From an uncultured Lachnospiraceae bacterium (lineage in GTDB: Bacteria > Bacillota > Clostridia > Lachnospirales > Lachnospiraceae), in contig ONEK01000023.1 of assembly GCA_900316855.1 (NCBI GenBank), positions 1 through 53,334 of the forward strand: a stretch of 53,334 nucleotides of DNA. The letters run 5' to 3'. The notes beneath the pieces are model-generated. The model ran no database searches. It was given only the letters and a program-made list of their open reading frames with translations, and was not told the DNA's origin. The position numbers were made by a program, and so were the translations under genes. Positions 16,059-23,517 of the stretch are shown here, in pieces. Position 1 is the first letter of the stretch. Each line of letters begins with the position of its first letter.

Positions 16059-16840
16059 AGCTTGCCAATGTTACAATTGGATATCCCGGAAGGCGTGTCC
16101 TTACGGTACCGGAGCTTGATTTCGGGCCGGGAGAGGTCACGTTCCTTCTTGGCAGGAACGGAAGCGGCAAGTCGACGCTTCTGAAAAGCATGGCGGGAAT
16201 CCTGCCCTATGGCGGCAGTATCCGCCTGACTGAGATATCCACGGACGGCGGCTCCAAAGCCTCGGAGGTTCGGGATCTGCCGCACCGGGAGAGGGCAAGG
16301 ATCGTCGGCTATCTTCCCCAGATGCTGGCTGCTCCGGATATGGACGTGGAGACGCTCGTCCTGCACGGGAGGTTTGCGCGTCTGTCCTTCCTGGGGACGC
16401 CGTCCGCGGAGGACAGGCGCGCCGCGGAGCAGGCGTTTGACATCACCGGGACCGCGGACCTCAGGAACCGCAGCGTGAAGAGCCTTTCCGGCGGGGAACG
16501 GCAGCTTTCCTATCTCACGATGATCATTGCGCAGGACCCGCAGGTGTTTCTCCTCGACGAGCCGATGTCCTCCATGGATATCGCGCATCAGATCCGGATC
16601 GTGGAGATCCTCCGGAAGCTGAAGGACCGCGGGAAAACGCTTGTCGTCACGTCCCACGATCTGCCGCAGAGCTTTGCGCTGGCGGACAGGATTGCACTGC
16701 TCTCAGGCGAGAAGCTTTGCCGGGTGGACACGCCCGCGGCTCTTTGCGGGCAGGAGGACCTCGTGCGTCAGTGCATGGGAGCTGCCGTCAGGTACGAGGC
16801 GGACCCGGGACTGCTGTATCCATATGTTCTGGTGAAATGA
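16055..16840 (+). CDS. FecE/BtuD-type ABC transporter ATP-binding protein
   Basis: A 261-residue ATPase subunit. It has Walker A GRNGSGKST, the Q-loop in YLPQML, signature LSGGERQL and Walker B VFLLDEPMSSMD followed by the switch His in VVTSHD. Its ATG at 16055 overlaps the permease stop; an upstream extension of the frame to 15767 runs inside the permease and is rejected. The last gene of the importer operon, followed by a REP-A repeat (16891-16979). Confidence 0.93.
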   Translation: MKLANVTIGYPGRRVLTVPELDFGPGEVTFLLGRNGSGKSTLLKSMAGILPYGGSIRLTEISTDGGSKASEVRDLPHRERARIVGYLPQMLAAPDMDVETLVLHGRFARLSFLGTPSAEDRRAAEQAFDITGTADLRNRSVKSLSGGERQLSYLTMIIAQDPQVFLLDEPMSSMDIAHQIRIVEILRKLKDRGKTLVVTSHDLPQSFALADRIALLSGEKLCRVDTPAALCGQEDLVRQCMGAAVRYEADPGLLYPYVLVK

Positions 16841-16890
16841 CATGGAACCTCGGAGGCTGCATAGCAGTCCGTGCTTCATTTTTCCATCTT

Positions 16891-16979
16891 TATGCCTGCG
16901 CCAGCAGGCATACATCACGGGAAATCCGCGAAGGCGGTTTTCCGTGTATGATCACGAATCGTGTGCCGCAGGCACCGGT
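16891..16979 (+). repeat. REP-A hairpin repeat, copy 2
   Basis: The copy has three stems: ATGCCTGC-gcca-GCAGGCAT, then TCCGC-gaa-GGCGG extended by AAA/TTT, then TGCC-gca-GGCA. It lies between the importer ATPase gene and the ArsP_2-like gene and is closest to copy 3 at the end of sbcC. It may act as a terminator or as an mRNA-protecting structure. Confidence 0.75.
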
Positions 16980-17001
16980 TCGGGTATGAAAGGAATATGA
17001 A

Positions 17002-17883
17002 ATGACAGAACTCATCCGGGATGCTTTGCTGGATGCCGTTGTCGATACGGTGAAGCTGATCCCCTTTTTATTCATCACATATCTTCTCATGGAGTTTCTG
17101 GAGCGCAAAACCGGGGAGAAGGCGGCGCAGCGCCTGTCCTCCATGGGGCGGCTGGGACCGGTTTTCGGCGCTGTCGTCGGCGTGGTGCCGCAGTGCGGCT
17201 TCTCCGCGGCGGCGTCAAGCCTGTACGCGGGAGGCGTTATTTCCATCGGCACACTCCTGGCTGTTTTCCTGTCCACCTCCGATGAGATGCTTCCGATCTT
17301 CATTTCCGAGCAGGTGGCTGTGCCGACGATCCTCAGGATTCTTGCCTCCAAGGCGGCGATCGGACTGGTATCGGGACTTGCCGTGGACGGCGTCCTGCGC
17401 CTTACGCGGTACAGATACAAGACGGAGAAACGGATTCAGGATCTGTGCGAGCAGGAGCACTGCGGCTATCAGGAGGATGAGGAGGGGGGAATCCTTCATT
17501 CCGCCCTGGTCCACACGCTTCATATTGTCCTGTTTATTTTCCTGATTACGCTTGTCCTGACCCTCGTTGTGGAGGTATTCGGCGCGCATGCCATCGCCGG
17601 ATTCCTCACAAACCGGCCGGTCATCGGCGTCCTGTTTGCCGCGCTCATCGGTCTCATTCCGAACTGCGCCTCGTCTGTCACCATCACGCAGATGTACCTG
17701 GACGGCCTTCTCGGTGCCGGACAGATGATGGCGGGTCTCCTCGTCGGTGCGGGCGTGGGTCTGCTCGTTCTGTTCCGGACGAACGACCGGCATCCCGGGG
17801 AGAACATCAAGATTGCCCTCATGCTGTATGCCCTGGGCGTTGCCTGGGGCCTTCTCATTGAGGCCGCCGGAATCCGGTTCTAG
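17002..17883 (+). CDS. Putative heavy-metal exporter, ArsP_2-like membrane protein
   Basis: A 293-residue polytopic membrane protein matching my knowledge of the putative 10-TM heavy-metal exporter family (ArsP_2, PF11449; some members are called arsenic efflux or manganese transporters). Two halves share a motif, VVPQCGFSAAASSLY (about 58-72) and LIPNCASSVTITQMYLDG (about 217-234), each with a Pro-x-Cys that could bind metal, pointing to an internal inverted duplication. A hydrophilic loop RIQDLCEQEHCGYQEDEEGG between the halves carries two Cys and a His. AAGGA precedes the ATG. It stands alone between repeat copies after the metal-chelate importer. Confidence 0.8.
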   Translation: MTELIRDALLDAVVDTVKLIPFLFITYLLMEFLERKTGEKAAQRLSSMGRLGPVFGAVVGVVPQCGFSAAASSLYAGGVISIGTLLAVFLSTSDEMLPIFISEQVAVPTILRILASKAAIGLVSGLAVDGVLRLTRYRYKTEKRIQDLCEQEHCGYQEDEEGGILHSALVHTLHIVLFIFLITLVLTLVVEVFGAHAIAGFLTNRPVIGVLFAALIGLIPNCASSVTITQMYLDGLLGAGQMMAGLLVGAGVGLLVLFRTNDRHPGENIKIALMLYALGVAWGLLIEAAGIRF

Positions 17884-17922
17884 CAGGCAGTACAGGCGTG
17901 CAGCCGCGGCAGGAAAGACACG

Positions 17923-17953
17923 GCAGCGGGCTGCGAAGCAATTCGTATGTCAT
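17923..17953 (+). repeat. Two-hairpin repeat B, copy 2
   Basis: Stem GCAGC-gg-GCTGC followed by CGAA-gcaa-TTCG, a stem closed by a GNRA-type tetraloop, then GTATGTCAT. It lies 40 bases after the ArsP_2-like gene; see copies at 6614 and 22273. Confidence 0.65.
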
Positions 17954-17957
17954 GTTA

Positions 17958-18056
17958 TACCAATTGGTACTTTTGACACCCAAATCTTTAAAACTGGATT
18001 AAGCAATTTTCAACCGCTACATTTGCTTAATCTCATATTTTTCAACAGATTAAGCA
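17958..18056. promoter_or_regulatory. AT-rich array of palindrome and GATTAAGCA sites
   Basis: This stretch holds a perfect 12-bp palindrome TACCAATTGGTA (17958-17969) and three copies of GATTAAGCA: 17997-18005, inverted at 18024-18032 and 18048-18056. TTTTCAAC occurs twice (18007, 18039). Centres are spaced 27 and 24 bases apart. It ends 60 bases before the -35 of the amino-acid importer promoter, so it may be a regulator-binding array. No gene is seen between 17884 and 18372. Confidence 0.45.
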
Positions 18057-18116
18057 GATTTGGATTATCAGCAGCTGCAGCCGGACCATGGCGCCGACAT
18101 ACTGCCGGGCGCGCTC

Positions 18117-18145
18117 TTGCATAATCCGGCAGGTGGGAGTATAGT
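18117..18145 (+). promoter_or_regulatory. Promoter of the amino-acid ABC operon
   Basis: TTGCAT (18117-18122) and TATAGT (18140-18145) are separated by exactly 17 bases. Transcription would start near 18152 and give a leader of about 220 bases. Confidence 0.65.
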
Positions 18146-18177
18146 TTCAATAAGTTAATACGCTAAAGTACTGCAAT

Positions 18178-18233
18178 GACGCAGGTCTTCCGAAGGGGAT
18201 CCAAACCGCCCCTTACGAGGGCCTGCGTCTTTT
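18178..18233 (+). terminator. Structured leader with intrinsic terminator (attenuator candidate)
   Basis: GACGCAGG (18178-18185) pairs with CCTGCGTC (18222-18229), an inner AAGGGG (18193-18198) pairs with CCCCTT (18209-18214), and TTTT follows. It lies only 26 bases after the inferred transcription start and about 140 before the coding region, so it could stop the operon early unless prevented. Downstream GAGCCG (about 18245) and CGGCTC (about 18284) could form an alternative stem. I cannot match it to a named riboswitch class; the distance is too short for a large upstream aptamer, so protein binding or start-site choice is more likely. Confidence 0.6.
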
Positions 18234-18313
18234 GTAAAGGCGACGAGCCGCGAAGCCGCAGGGCATGCCCGCATTAAGAGACGGCTCTGTGGCGGCCGCG
18301 GCGGCGTAGCCGG

Positions 18314-18345
18314 ATCGGGCAGGGGATGAAATCCCCCTGCCCGAT
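18314..18345. repeat. Repeat C hairpin, copy 1
   Basis: A stem of about 14 bp, ATCGGGCAGGGGAT with a complementary arm carrying one extra C, sits 15 bases before the Shine-Dalgarno of the binding-protein gene. Its reverse complement matches the terminator hairpin at 31668-31699, with a C-G pair replaced by T-A there. Confidence 0.65.
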
Positions 18346-18372
18346 CAGCAGCAGATACGCAAGGAGGAGATT

Positions 18373-19296
18373 ATGAAGAAGCAGAATCATCTTACAACAT
18401 CAGTGATTGCCGTGCTCGCGGGTGCGGCACTGCTGGCAGGGTGCGGCGCATCCTCGGGCAGCACGGCAGCATCGACGCAGGCGGCGCCGGCGGAGAGCAC
18501 GACGGCTTCCTCCGCAGCGGCAGAAGAGGCGGCCGCGGAAACATCCGCTCCCGCAGCGGAGGGCGGCGAGGTCCTGCGTGTCGGTATGGAGTGCAACTAC
18601 GCTCCGTTCAACTGGACCACGACTACCACGAATGAGTTCACCCAGCCGATTACGGACGTCGATTACGCGGACGGCTACGATGTCGTTATGGCGACGAAGC
18701 TGGCCGACGCCATCGGCCGCAAGGTACAGATTGTGAAGCTCGACTGGGACAACCTGATCCTGTCCCTGAAGAACGACCAGATCGATGCCATAATCGCCGG
18801 CATGACCGATACCCCGGAGCGCGAGAAGGAGGTTGCGTTCACGTCTCCCTATTATGAGTCCGAGGAAGTTATGATCGTGAAGAAGGACGGCGAATACGCG
18901 GGCGCCGATGACATCCAGGCGTTTTCCGGTGCGACCGTTCAGGGCCAGATGAACACGATTTACGACGAGGTCATCGACCAGATCGACGGCGTCACACACC
19001 AGCCCGCGGCCGAGACATTCCCCGCCGCGATCCAGGCCCTGGAGGCAGGCGCGGTAGACGGCGTTGTCAGCGAGCTTCCGGTCGCGAACGGTGTCGTTGC
19101 GGCCAACCCGGACCTGTCCATCGTGCGGTTTGCGGAAGGGAAGGGCTTTGATGCTGATACGACGGTATCCATTGCCGTCCGCAAGGAGGACACGGGCCTG
19201 AAGGATCAGCTCGAGAGCGCGCTGTCCGCGATTTCGACCGACGAGCGCAACCAGCTGATGGAGGACGCGGTTGACCGTCAGCCGGCTTCGGAGTAA
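18373..19296 (+). CDS. Polar amino-acid ABC transporter substrate-binding lipoprotein
   Basis: A 307-residue solute-binding protein family 3 lipoprotein. The signal peptide ends in LLAGC (Cys about 24), followed by a low-complexity Ala/Ser/Glu tether. The fold is shown by LRVGMECNYAPFNW, GYDVVMATKLADAIGRKVQIVKLDWDNLILSLKNDQIDAIIAGMTDTPEREKEVAFTSPYY in separate blocks, with the Arg in TPEREK that usually binds the amino-acid carboxylate. AAGGAGGAG precedes the ATG. The exact amino acid cannot be read. It is the first gene of a three-gene importer operon behind a structured leader. Confidence 0.92.
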   Translation: MKKQNHLTTSVIAVLAGAALLAGCGASSGSTAASTQAAPAESTTASSAAAEEAAAETSAPAAEGGEVLRVGMECNYAPFNWTTTTTNEFTQPITDVDYADGYDVVMATKLADAIGRKVQIVKLDWDNLILSLKNDQIDAIIAGMTDTPEREKEVAFTSPYYESEEVMIVKKDGEYAGADDIQAFSGATVQGQMNTIYDEVIDQIDGVTHQPAAETFPAAIQALEAGAVDGVVSELPVANGVVAANPDLSIVRFAEGKGFDADTTVSIAVRKEDTGLKDQLESALSAISTDERNQLMEDAVDRQPASE

Positions 19297-19314
19297 CACT
19301 GGGGAGTCATCTTC

Positions 19315-20082
19315 ATGTTTGTACAGAACTGTGCCGAAATACTAGGCAAATACTGGTCCAGTCTGCTTCTGGGCGTCCGGACGACCCTCGTCGTGTCGCT
19401 TCTTGGCACGGCGTTCGGACTGATCCTGGGCCTTCTGGTCGGCGGACTTCGGGCCGCCCGTCTGGATTACACGGCAGGGCCGGCAGCACGCTTTTTCAAG
19501 AAGCTCTTTGACGGGATCGCCAATATCTATATCACGATATTCCGCGGGACGCCCATGATGGTGCAGGCGGTATTCATCTATTACGCACTGCTCAACGTTA
19601 TCCACTGGTCGACGCTGGTGGCGGCGATCTTCGTCATCAGCATCAACACCGGCGCCTATATGGCGGAAATTATCCGCTCCGGCATTCAGGCCGTGGACCC
19701 GGGACAGACGGAGGCCGCGAGGAGCCTTGGCATGTCGAACGCGCAGACCATGTTCGGCGTGGTGCTGCCGCAAGCAATCCGCAACGCGTTCCCGGCGATC
19801 GGCAACGAGCTTGTCGTCAATATCAAGGATTCGTCCGTCCTCATGATCATTTCCATCACGGAGCTGATGTTCCAGGCGAAGTCCATCGCGGGCTCGACGT
19901 TCCATTTCACGGAGACGTATTTCCTGGAGGCGTCGATTTATCTGATCCTGACATCGATTGCCAGCTTCATCCTCAACAGGATCGAGAGGAACATGAACCG
20001 GCAGGAGCGGACGAATGTGTCCCTGCCAATGAGCGATACGGACCCCAGAAGCATCGGCTATGTCAGGGTCAGGAAAAAGTAA
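19315..20082 (+). CDS. Polar amino-acid ABC transporter permease
   Basis: A 255-residue permease of the HisM/GlnP type. Hydrophobic segments start at LLLGVRTTLVVSLLGTAFGLILGLLVGG; IFRGTPMMVQ and the EAA-like loop TEAARSLGMSNAQTMFGVVLPQAIR are both typical. It is 18 bases after the binding-protein gene, with GGGGAG before the ATG. A single permease implies a homodimer. Confidence 0.93.
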   Translation: MFVQNCAEILGKYWSSLLLGVRTTLVVSLLGTAFGLILGLLVGGLRAARLDYTAGPAARFFKKLFDGIANIYITIFRGTPMMVQAVFIYYALLNVIHWSTLVAAIFVISINTGAYMAEIIRSGIQAVDPGQTEAARSLGMSNAQTMFGVVLPQAIRNAFPAIGNELVVNIKDSSVLMIISITELMFQAKSIAGSTFHFTETYFLEASIYLILTSIASFILNRIERNMNRQERTNVSLPMSDTDPRSIGYVRVRKK

Positions 20083-20088
20083 CGGATT

Positions 20089-20826
20089 ATGGCAGAACCA
20101 ATTGTTGAAATCAGGGATGTACATAAGAGCTTCGGCAGTCTCGAGGTCCTGAAGGGCGTCGGCTTCTGTGTGCGGGAGAGGGAGGTCGTCTGTCTCATCG
20201 GCAGATCCGGCTCCGGCAAATCGACGCTGCTTCGCTGCGTCAACCTCCTGGAGAAGCCGGACCGGGGAACGATCCGCGTGTTCGGGGAGGATATTCTGCA
20301 CACAAAGGACGTCAATGCCTATCGGGCAAAAGTCGGGATGTGCTTCCAGCAGTTCAACCTGTTCTCCAACATGAATGTGCTGAAGAACTGCGTCTATCCC
20401 CAGTGCAAAGTATTGAAGCGTTCCCGGGAGGAAGCGCAGCGGACGGCGCTGCAGAACCTGGAACAGGTCGGCATGAAGGATTTCGCCGGCGCCGGCGTCA
20501 CGACGCTCTCCGGCGGGCAGAAGCAGCGTGTTGCCATCGCGCGCGCCCTGTGCATGCAGCCGAAGATCATGCTGTTCGATGAACCGACGAGTGCTCTGGA
20601 CCCCGAGATGGTCGGTGAGGTTCTGAATGTTATGCGGGATCTCGCGGACAAGGGCCTTACCATGATCATTGTCACACATGAGATGGGGTTTGCCAGGGAA
20701 GTCGCCGACAAGGTTGTCTTCATGGATCAGGGAAGAATCGAGGAGGAAGGAACACCCGATCAGATTTTCAGTCACCCGCAAAGCCCCAGGACTTCGGACT
20801 TCCTCCGGGCATCGGTCAGTAAATAG
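20089..20826 (+). CDS. Polar amino-acid ABC transporter ATP-binding protein (GlnQ-like)
   Basis: A 245-residue ATPase with Walker [14 protein letters not shown]-loop CFQQFNLF, signature LSGGQKQR, Walker [15 protein letters not shown] and switch His in VTHEMGFA. These match GlnQ/HisP-type subunits. It starts six bases after the permease stop, so it is probably translated by coupling, and is the last gene before the hairpin at 20856. Confidence 0.95.
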   Translation: MAEPIVEIRDVHKSFGSLEVLKGVGFCVREREVVCLIGRSGSGKSTLLRCVNLLEKPDRGTIRVFGEDILHTKDVNAYRAKVGMCFQQFNLFSNMNVLKNCVYPQCKVLKRSREEAQRTALQNLEQVGMKDFAGAGVTTLSGGQKQRVAIARALCMQPKIMLFDEPTSALDPEMVGEVLNVMRDLADKGLTMIIVTHEMGFAREVADKVVFMDQGRIEEEGTPDQIFSHPQSPRTSDFLRASVSK

Positions 20827-20855
20827 AGCGGATCTCCTGAAAATTTTCTCAAAAT

Positions 20856-20882
20856 CACCCTTCCGGATCGCCCGGAAGGGTG
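20856..20882 (+). terminator. Hairpin terminator after the amino-acid ABC operon
   Basis: CACCCTTCCGG (20856-20866) pairs with CCGGAAGGGTG (20872-20882), an 11-bp perfect stem with a five-base loop. The following CATTATTT is only moderately T-rich, so termination may be partial. Confidence 0.6.
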
Positions 20883-20903
20883 CATTATTTGATGAAAATG
20901 AGG

Positions 20904-20909
20904 TATACT
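20904..20909 (+). promoter_or_regulatory. Candidate -10 (TATACT) for the PocR sensor gene
   Basis: GAGGTATACT resembles the elements before the FecB-type operon (13994) and sbcD (36376). The -35 is weak. The leader would be about 90 bases. Confidence 0.4.
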
Positions 20910-21003
20910 AATCCGGTAGAGCGCGTATTGTGCCCTGAGGGGCATCCGGTATTGCGGGACGCTGCTCCGTCATTACGGATCAAAGGTGTAGAGGGAGTTT
21001 ACG

Positions 21004-21792
21004 ATGAAGATTCAGGAATTTTGCGACATGGCGGCTTTTGGGGATATCATGAAGAACTGGGCTGACGCCACGGGCCTTGCATGCGTGGCGGTCGGCGCGG
21101 ACGGCGAGTATATCTCCGATTCCTACAACTTTACGGAATTCTGCATGAAGTGCACACGCGGCACCGAGGAAGGCCGCAAGAGGTGCGAGAAGAACGACCG
21201 TGAGGGCAAGGGCATCTACCATTGTCATGCCGGACTCATGGATTTCGCCATCGACCTTGTCATTGACGGCAAGAAGTACGGCCAGGTCATCGGCGGCCAG
21301 ATCCTGCCGGAGAACCCGGACGAGGACAAGTTCCGTCAGGTTGCGAAGGAGATCGGCGCGGACCCTGACCGTTACATTGACGCTCTCCATAAGGTAAATG
21401 TCCGCTCTGAGAAGGAAATCAGGGCTTCCGCCAATCTCCTCGGGGAGGTTCTGAACAATTTCATCAACGCGCAGTACTACAGCATGAGAACCCACAGGGA
21501 TATGGAGAAGCTGACGACCGGCATCACTAAGACCCAGGCTCTCGTCAAGGACATCATCAAGTGCACGGCAGAGCTCCAGAACCTGCAGAAGCACCAGAGG
21601 ATTGTGGCCATCAACGCCAGCATCGAAGCCGCAAGGGTCGGCCAGGCAGGCCGCGGCTTCGCGGTGGTTGCGGAAGAGGTACAGAAGCTCTCCGAATCCA
21701 GCTCGGAATCCAACAAGAAGATCGAGAACATCGTCAACGAGATCAAGGATACCGTGGCAGGCCTCACGGATCTGGACAAGGACGACGAATAA
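21004..21792 (+). CDS. PocR ligand-binding domain with minimal chemoreceptor signalling tip
   Basis: A 262-residue cytosolic protein with no membrane segment. Residues 1-155 match the PocR domain (GLACVAVGADGEYISD, then a Cys cluster CMKCTRG...RRC-type...YHCHAG, and GQVIGGQILPE), a PAS-like fold seen in sensors of small organic compounds in propanediol and related metabolism. Residues 165-262 carry the tip of a methyl-accepting chemotaxis signalling domain (IVAINASIEAARVGQAGRGFAVVAEEVQKLSE in part), the segment that binds CheA and CheW, but the long flanking coiled coils and HAMP domain are missing. AGAGGGAG eight bases before the ATG supports the start. Role: probably a soluble sensor that joins or modulates a chemoreceptor array; this is inference. 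No che genes occur in the window. Confidence 0.85.
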   Translation: MKIQEFCDMAAFGDIMKNWADATGLACVAVGADGEYISDSYNFTEFCMKCTRGTEEGRKRCEKNDREGKGIYHCHAGLMDFAIDLVIDGKKYGQVIGGQILPENPDEDKFRQVAKEIGADPDRYIDALHKVNVRSEKEIRASANLLGEVLNNFINAQYYSMRTHRDMEKLTTGITKTQALVKDIIKCTAELQNLQKHQRIVAINASIEAARVGQAGRGFAVVAEEVQKLSESSSESNKKIENIVNEIKDTVAGLTDLDKDDE

Positions 21793-21848
21793 TCAATCAT
21801 AAAGCGAACGAAAAGGAACATGAATTTAAAAGGCGGAAGCCTTAAACC

Positions 21849-22085
21849 TCAGCAGGCACGCATGCCGGCAAGGTAGCCGATCATGTCGATGCAGTCTGCG
21901 TTGTTCCGGAATTTCAGGACTGCGGAGGGAATGCTGCTGCCGAACCTGTTTGCCAGATCTGCCGCCTTCTGACCCTCTCCGATCGTGAAATGATCGCCCC
22001 TCTCATCCGACAGCTCTACAGCGCCGCTGCAGCTGTCCAGCCTGTGCAGGAAATCCTTTACGTCAGTAATGTTGTAAACCTTCAT
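21849..22085 (-). CDS. Small protein of 78 residues, NITDV-type clostridial family
   Basis: The protein begins MKVYNITDVKDFLHRLDSC and has GAVELSDERGDHFTIGEG. The pattern NITDV..F...D.C.G.V.L....GD recalls a family of small clostridial proteins sometimes mislabelled poly(A) polymerase; I know no function for it. AAGGAGGT before ATG 22085 is strong and fixes the start; the frame is open to 22175 but lacks a site there. It is monocistronic and divergent from the AraC gene. The gap 22086-22347 is AT-rich. Confidence 0.75.
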   Translation of the reverse strand: MKVYNITDVKDFLHRLDSCSGAVELSDERGDHFTIGEGQKAADLANRFGSSIPSAVLKFRNNADCIDMIGYLAGMRAC

Positions 22086-22239
22086 CTTGTGTACCTCCTT
22101 TTTATTACGGGGTGTGGTTTCTTTTCTCTTCTGTTTGATGATATAATACCGCCATGGAAATAATAAAATATCCAAATACAGCCATATTTATGTAAATATA
22201 CGGCCAAACCACAAGCGATCTGGCCATATAGTTACAGAA

Positions 22240-22248
22240 TGATATAAA
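22240..22248 (+). promoter_or_regulatory. Extended -10 candidate for the AraC gene
   Basis: TGATATAAA gives a TGN extended -10 with five of six hexamer bases. Transcription from about 22255 would place repeat B copy 3 in the 5' untranslated region. Confidence 0.4.
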
Positions 22249-22272
22249 TTTAACAACACCGGGATTGCGGAA

Positions 22273-22303
22273 GCATCGAAGATGCGAAGCAATTCGTGTG
22301 TTG
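22273..22303 (+). repeat. Two-hairpin repeat B, copy 3
   Basis: GCATC-gaa-GATGC followed by CGAA-gcaa-TTCG and GTGTGTTGC. Compared with the copies at 6614 and 17923, the middle pair of the first stem changes from G-C to T-A while pairing is kept. It lies 45 bases before the AraC start codon. Confidence 0.65.
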
Positions 22304-22347
22304 CGACAACACCGTGCCTGCGATATCCGAAAGGAGAGCGAAACGTT

Positions 22348-23247
22348 ATGGTAGCCCGTGAGATAAGAGTGGATGAGAATTTTCAGGAGCGTTACCTCAA
22401 CATGAGCAGGGACTTTCCTGTGACGATTCATTACAATGACTTCAGCATGTGGGCCTCTCCGCGCGTCGGCTGGCACTGGCATCCCTATCTGGAGTTCGAC
22501 ACCATCCTGAAGGGCAGGGTCGATCTGTTTACGAATCACCGGAAGGTGACGCTGCAGGAGGGAGAAGGGTGTCTTCTGAATATCAACGTCATGCATTCCC
22601 TGAACGGGATCTCCGAAGAAGCCCCTGTTATTCTGACCCATCTGGTCAATCCGTCATTTATCGCCGGGGAGGAGCAGGGCACTCTGGTACGCAAATATCT
22701 GACACCGGTGCTGGACTGCTCCGGGCTGGAGTTTCTTACATTCTCCCCCTCCTCGACGAGGCAGCGGCAGATTCTGGAGCACATGAATGTGTCCTATGAG
22801 GCGGCAGACACGGAGCCGGAAGGGTATGAGCTGATCGTGCGCAGCGAGCTCACGGCGGCATGGCTTCTCATCCTGCAGGAGGCAAAGCCCCTGCTGCAGG
22901 AACGGAAGACGGCCTCCGGCCCGATGGAAGCAAGGGTCAAGACCATGATGCTCTACATCCAGCGAAATCACATGAACAAGGTCACACTGGAGCAGATCGC
23001 CCGTTCTGCCAGTCTCAGCACCAGGGAGTGCACCAGGGATTTCCAGACGTACCTTCATATGACGCCGTTCCGATATCTTACGGATTTCCGCCTTCTTGCC
23101 GCCTCGGATGATATCCGCAATACAATGAAGCCGGTTACGATGATCGCCGCGGACCACGGTTTCTCCTCGCCGAGCTATTTCACCCGCCTCTTCCGGGAGA
23201 AGTACCGGATGACCCCTCTGGAATACCGCGCTGCCCACCGCAAATGA
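22348..23247 (+). CDS. AraC-family transcriptional regulator with cupin sensor domain
   Basis: A 299-residue DNA-binding regulator. Residues about 30-110 form an AraC-type cupin (GWHWHPYLEFDTILKG, GEGCLLNINVMHSL), with His residues that could bind a sugar or metal. Residues about 195-299 form the double helix-turn-helix: VTLEQIARSASLSTRECTRDF and VTMIAADHGFSSPSYFTRLFREKYRMTPLEYR. The N-terminal extension of the frame to 22282 is rejected because AAGGAGAG lies before ATG 22348. No obvious target operon is adjacent apart from the c-di-GMP genes downstream on the same strand. Confidence 0.9.
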   Translation: MVAREIRVDENFQERYLNMSRDFPVTIHYNDFSMWASPRVGWHWHPYLEFDTILKGRVDLFTNHRKVTLQEGEGCLLNINVMHSLNGISEEAPVILTHLVNPSFIAGEEQGTLVRKYLTPVLDCSGLEFLTFSPSSTRQRQILEHMNVSYEAADTEPEGYELIVRSELTAAWLLILQEAKPLLQERKTASGPMEARVKTMMLYIQRNHMNKVTLEQIARSASLSTRECTRDFQTYLHMTPFRYLTDFRLLAASDDIRNTMKPVTMIAADHGFSSPSYFTRLFREKYRMTPLEYRAAHRK

Positions 23248-23354
23248 TGGCATGCCATGGCATCGGTTTCATCGGGCCATCTGTGCCTGCGCCCTGCCGG
23301 CGCAGCAGTTCCGTCAGGAAGCGCACGGAAAGCCTGCAATCACAGCAAAGGCAA

Positions 23355-23383
23355 TTGTTTCACCTGCGCCATTGGAATATAAT
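23355..23383 (+). promoter_or_regulatory. Strong sigma-A type promoter before the 7TM cyclase
   Basis: TTGTTT (23355-23360) and a perfect TATAAT (23378-23383) are 17 bases apart. The leader would be about 130 bases. A hairpin CTGCGCC/GGCGCAG lies earlier at about 23285-23304 and may end the AraC transcript. Confidence 0.7.
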
Positions 23384-23517
23384 AAATATGTGGCTTTGGA
23401 CCCTGCGGAGAACGGAGCCTGCAGCAGACAAGACAGTCTTCTTTGGGGGAGGAAGCGCAGCCGGTTTACTGGGCGGTAGCAATACAGCGGGACAGATGGC
23501 TGCGAAAGTCCGGATTC

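Noticed and set aside
11112..17980. Shared TTTTGACACC at 11112 and 17971
   Set aside because: The flanks differ and two 10-base matches can occur by chance; no common function is apparent.
18152..18372. T-box or lysine riboswitch in the amino-acid importer leader
   Set aside because: No T-box sequence is present, and the terminator lies 26 bases from the inferred start, leaving no room for an upstream aptamer.
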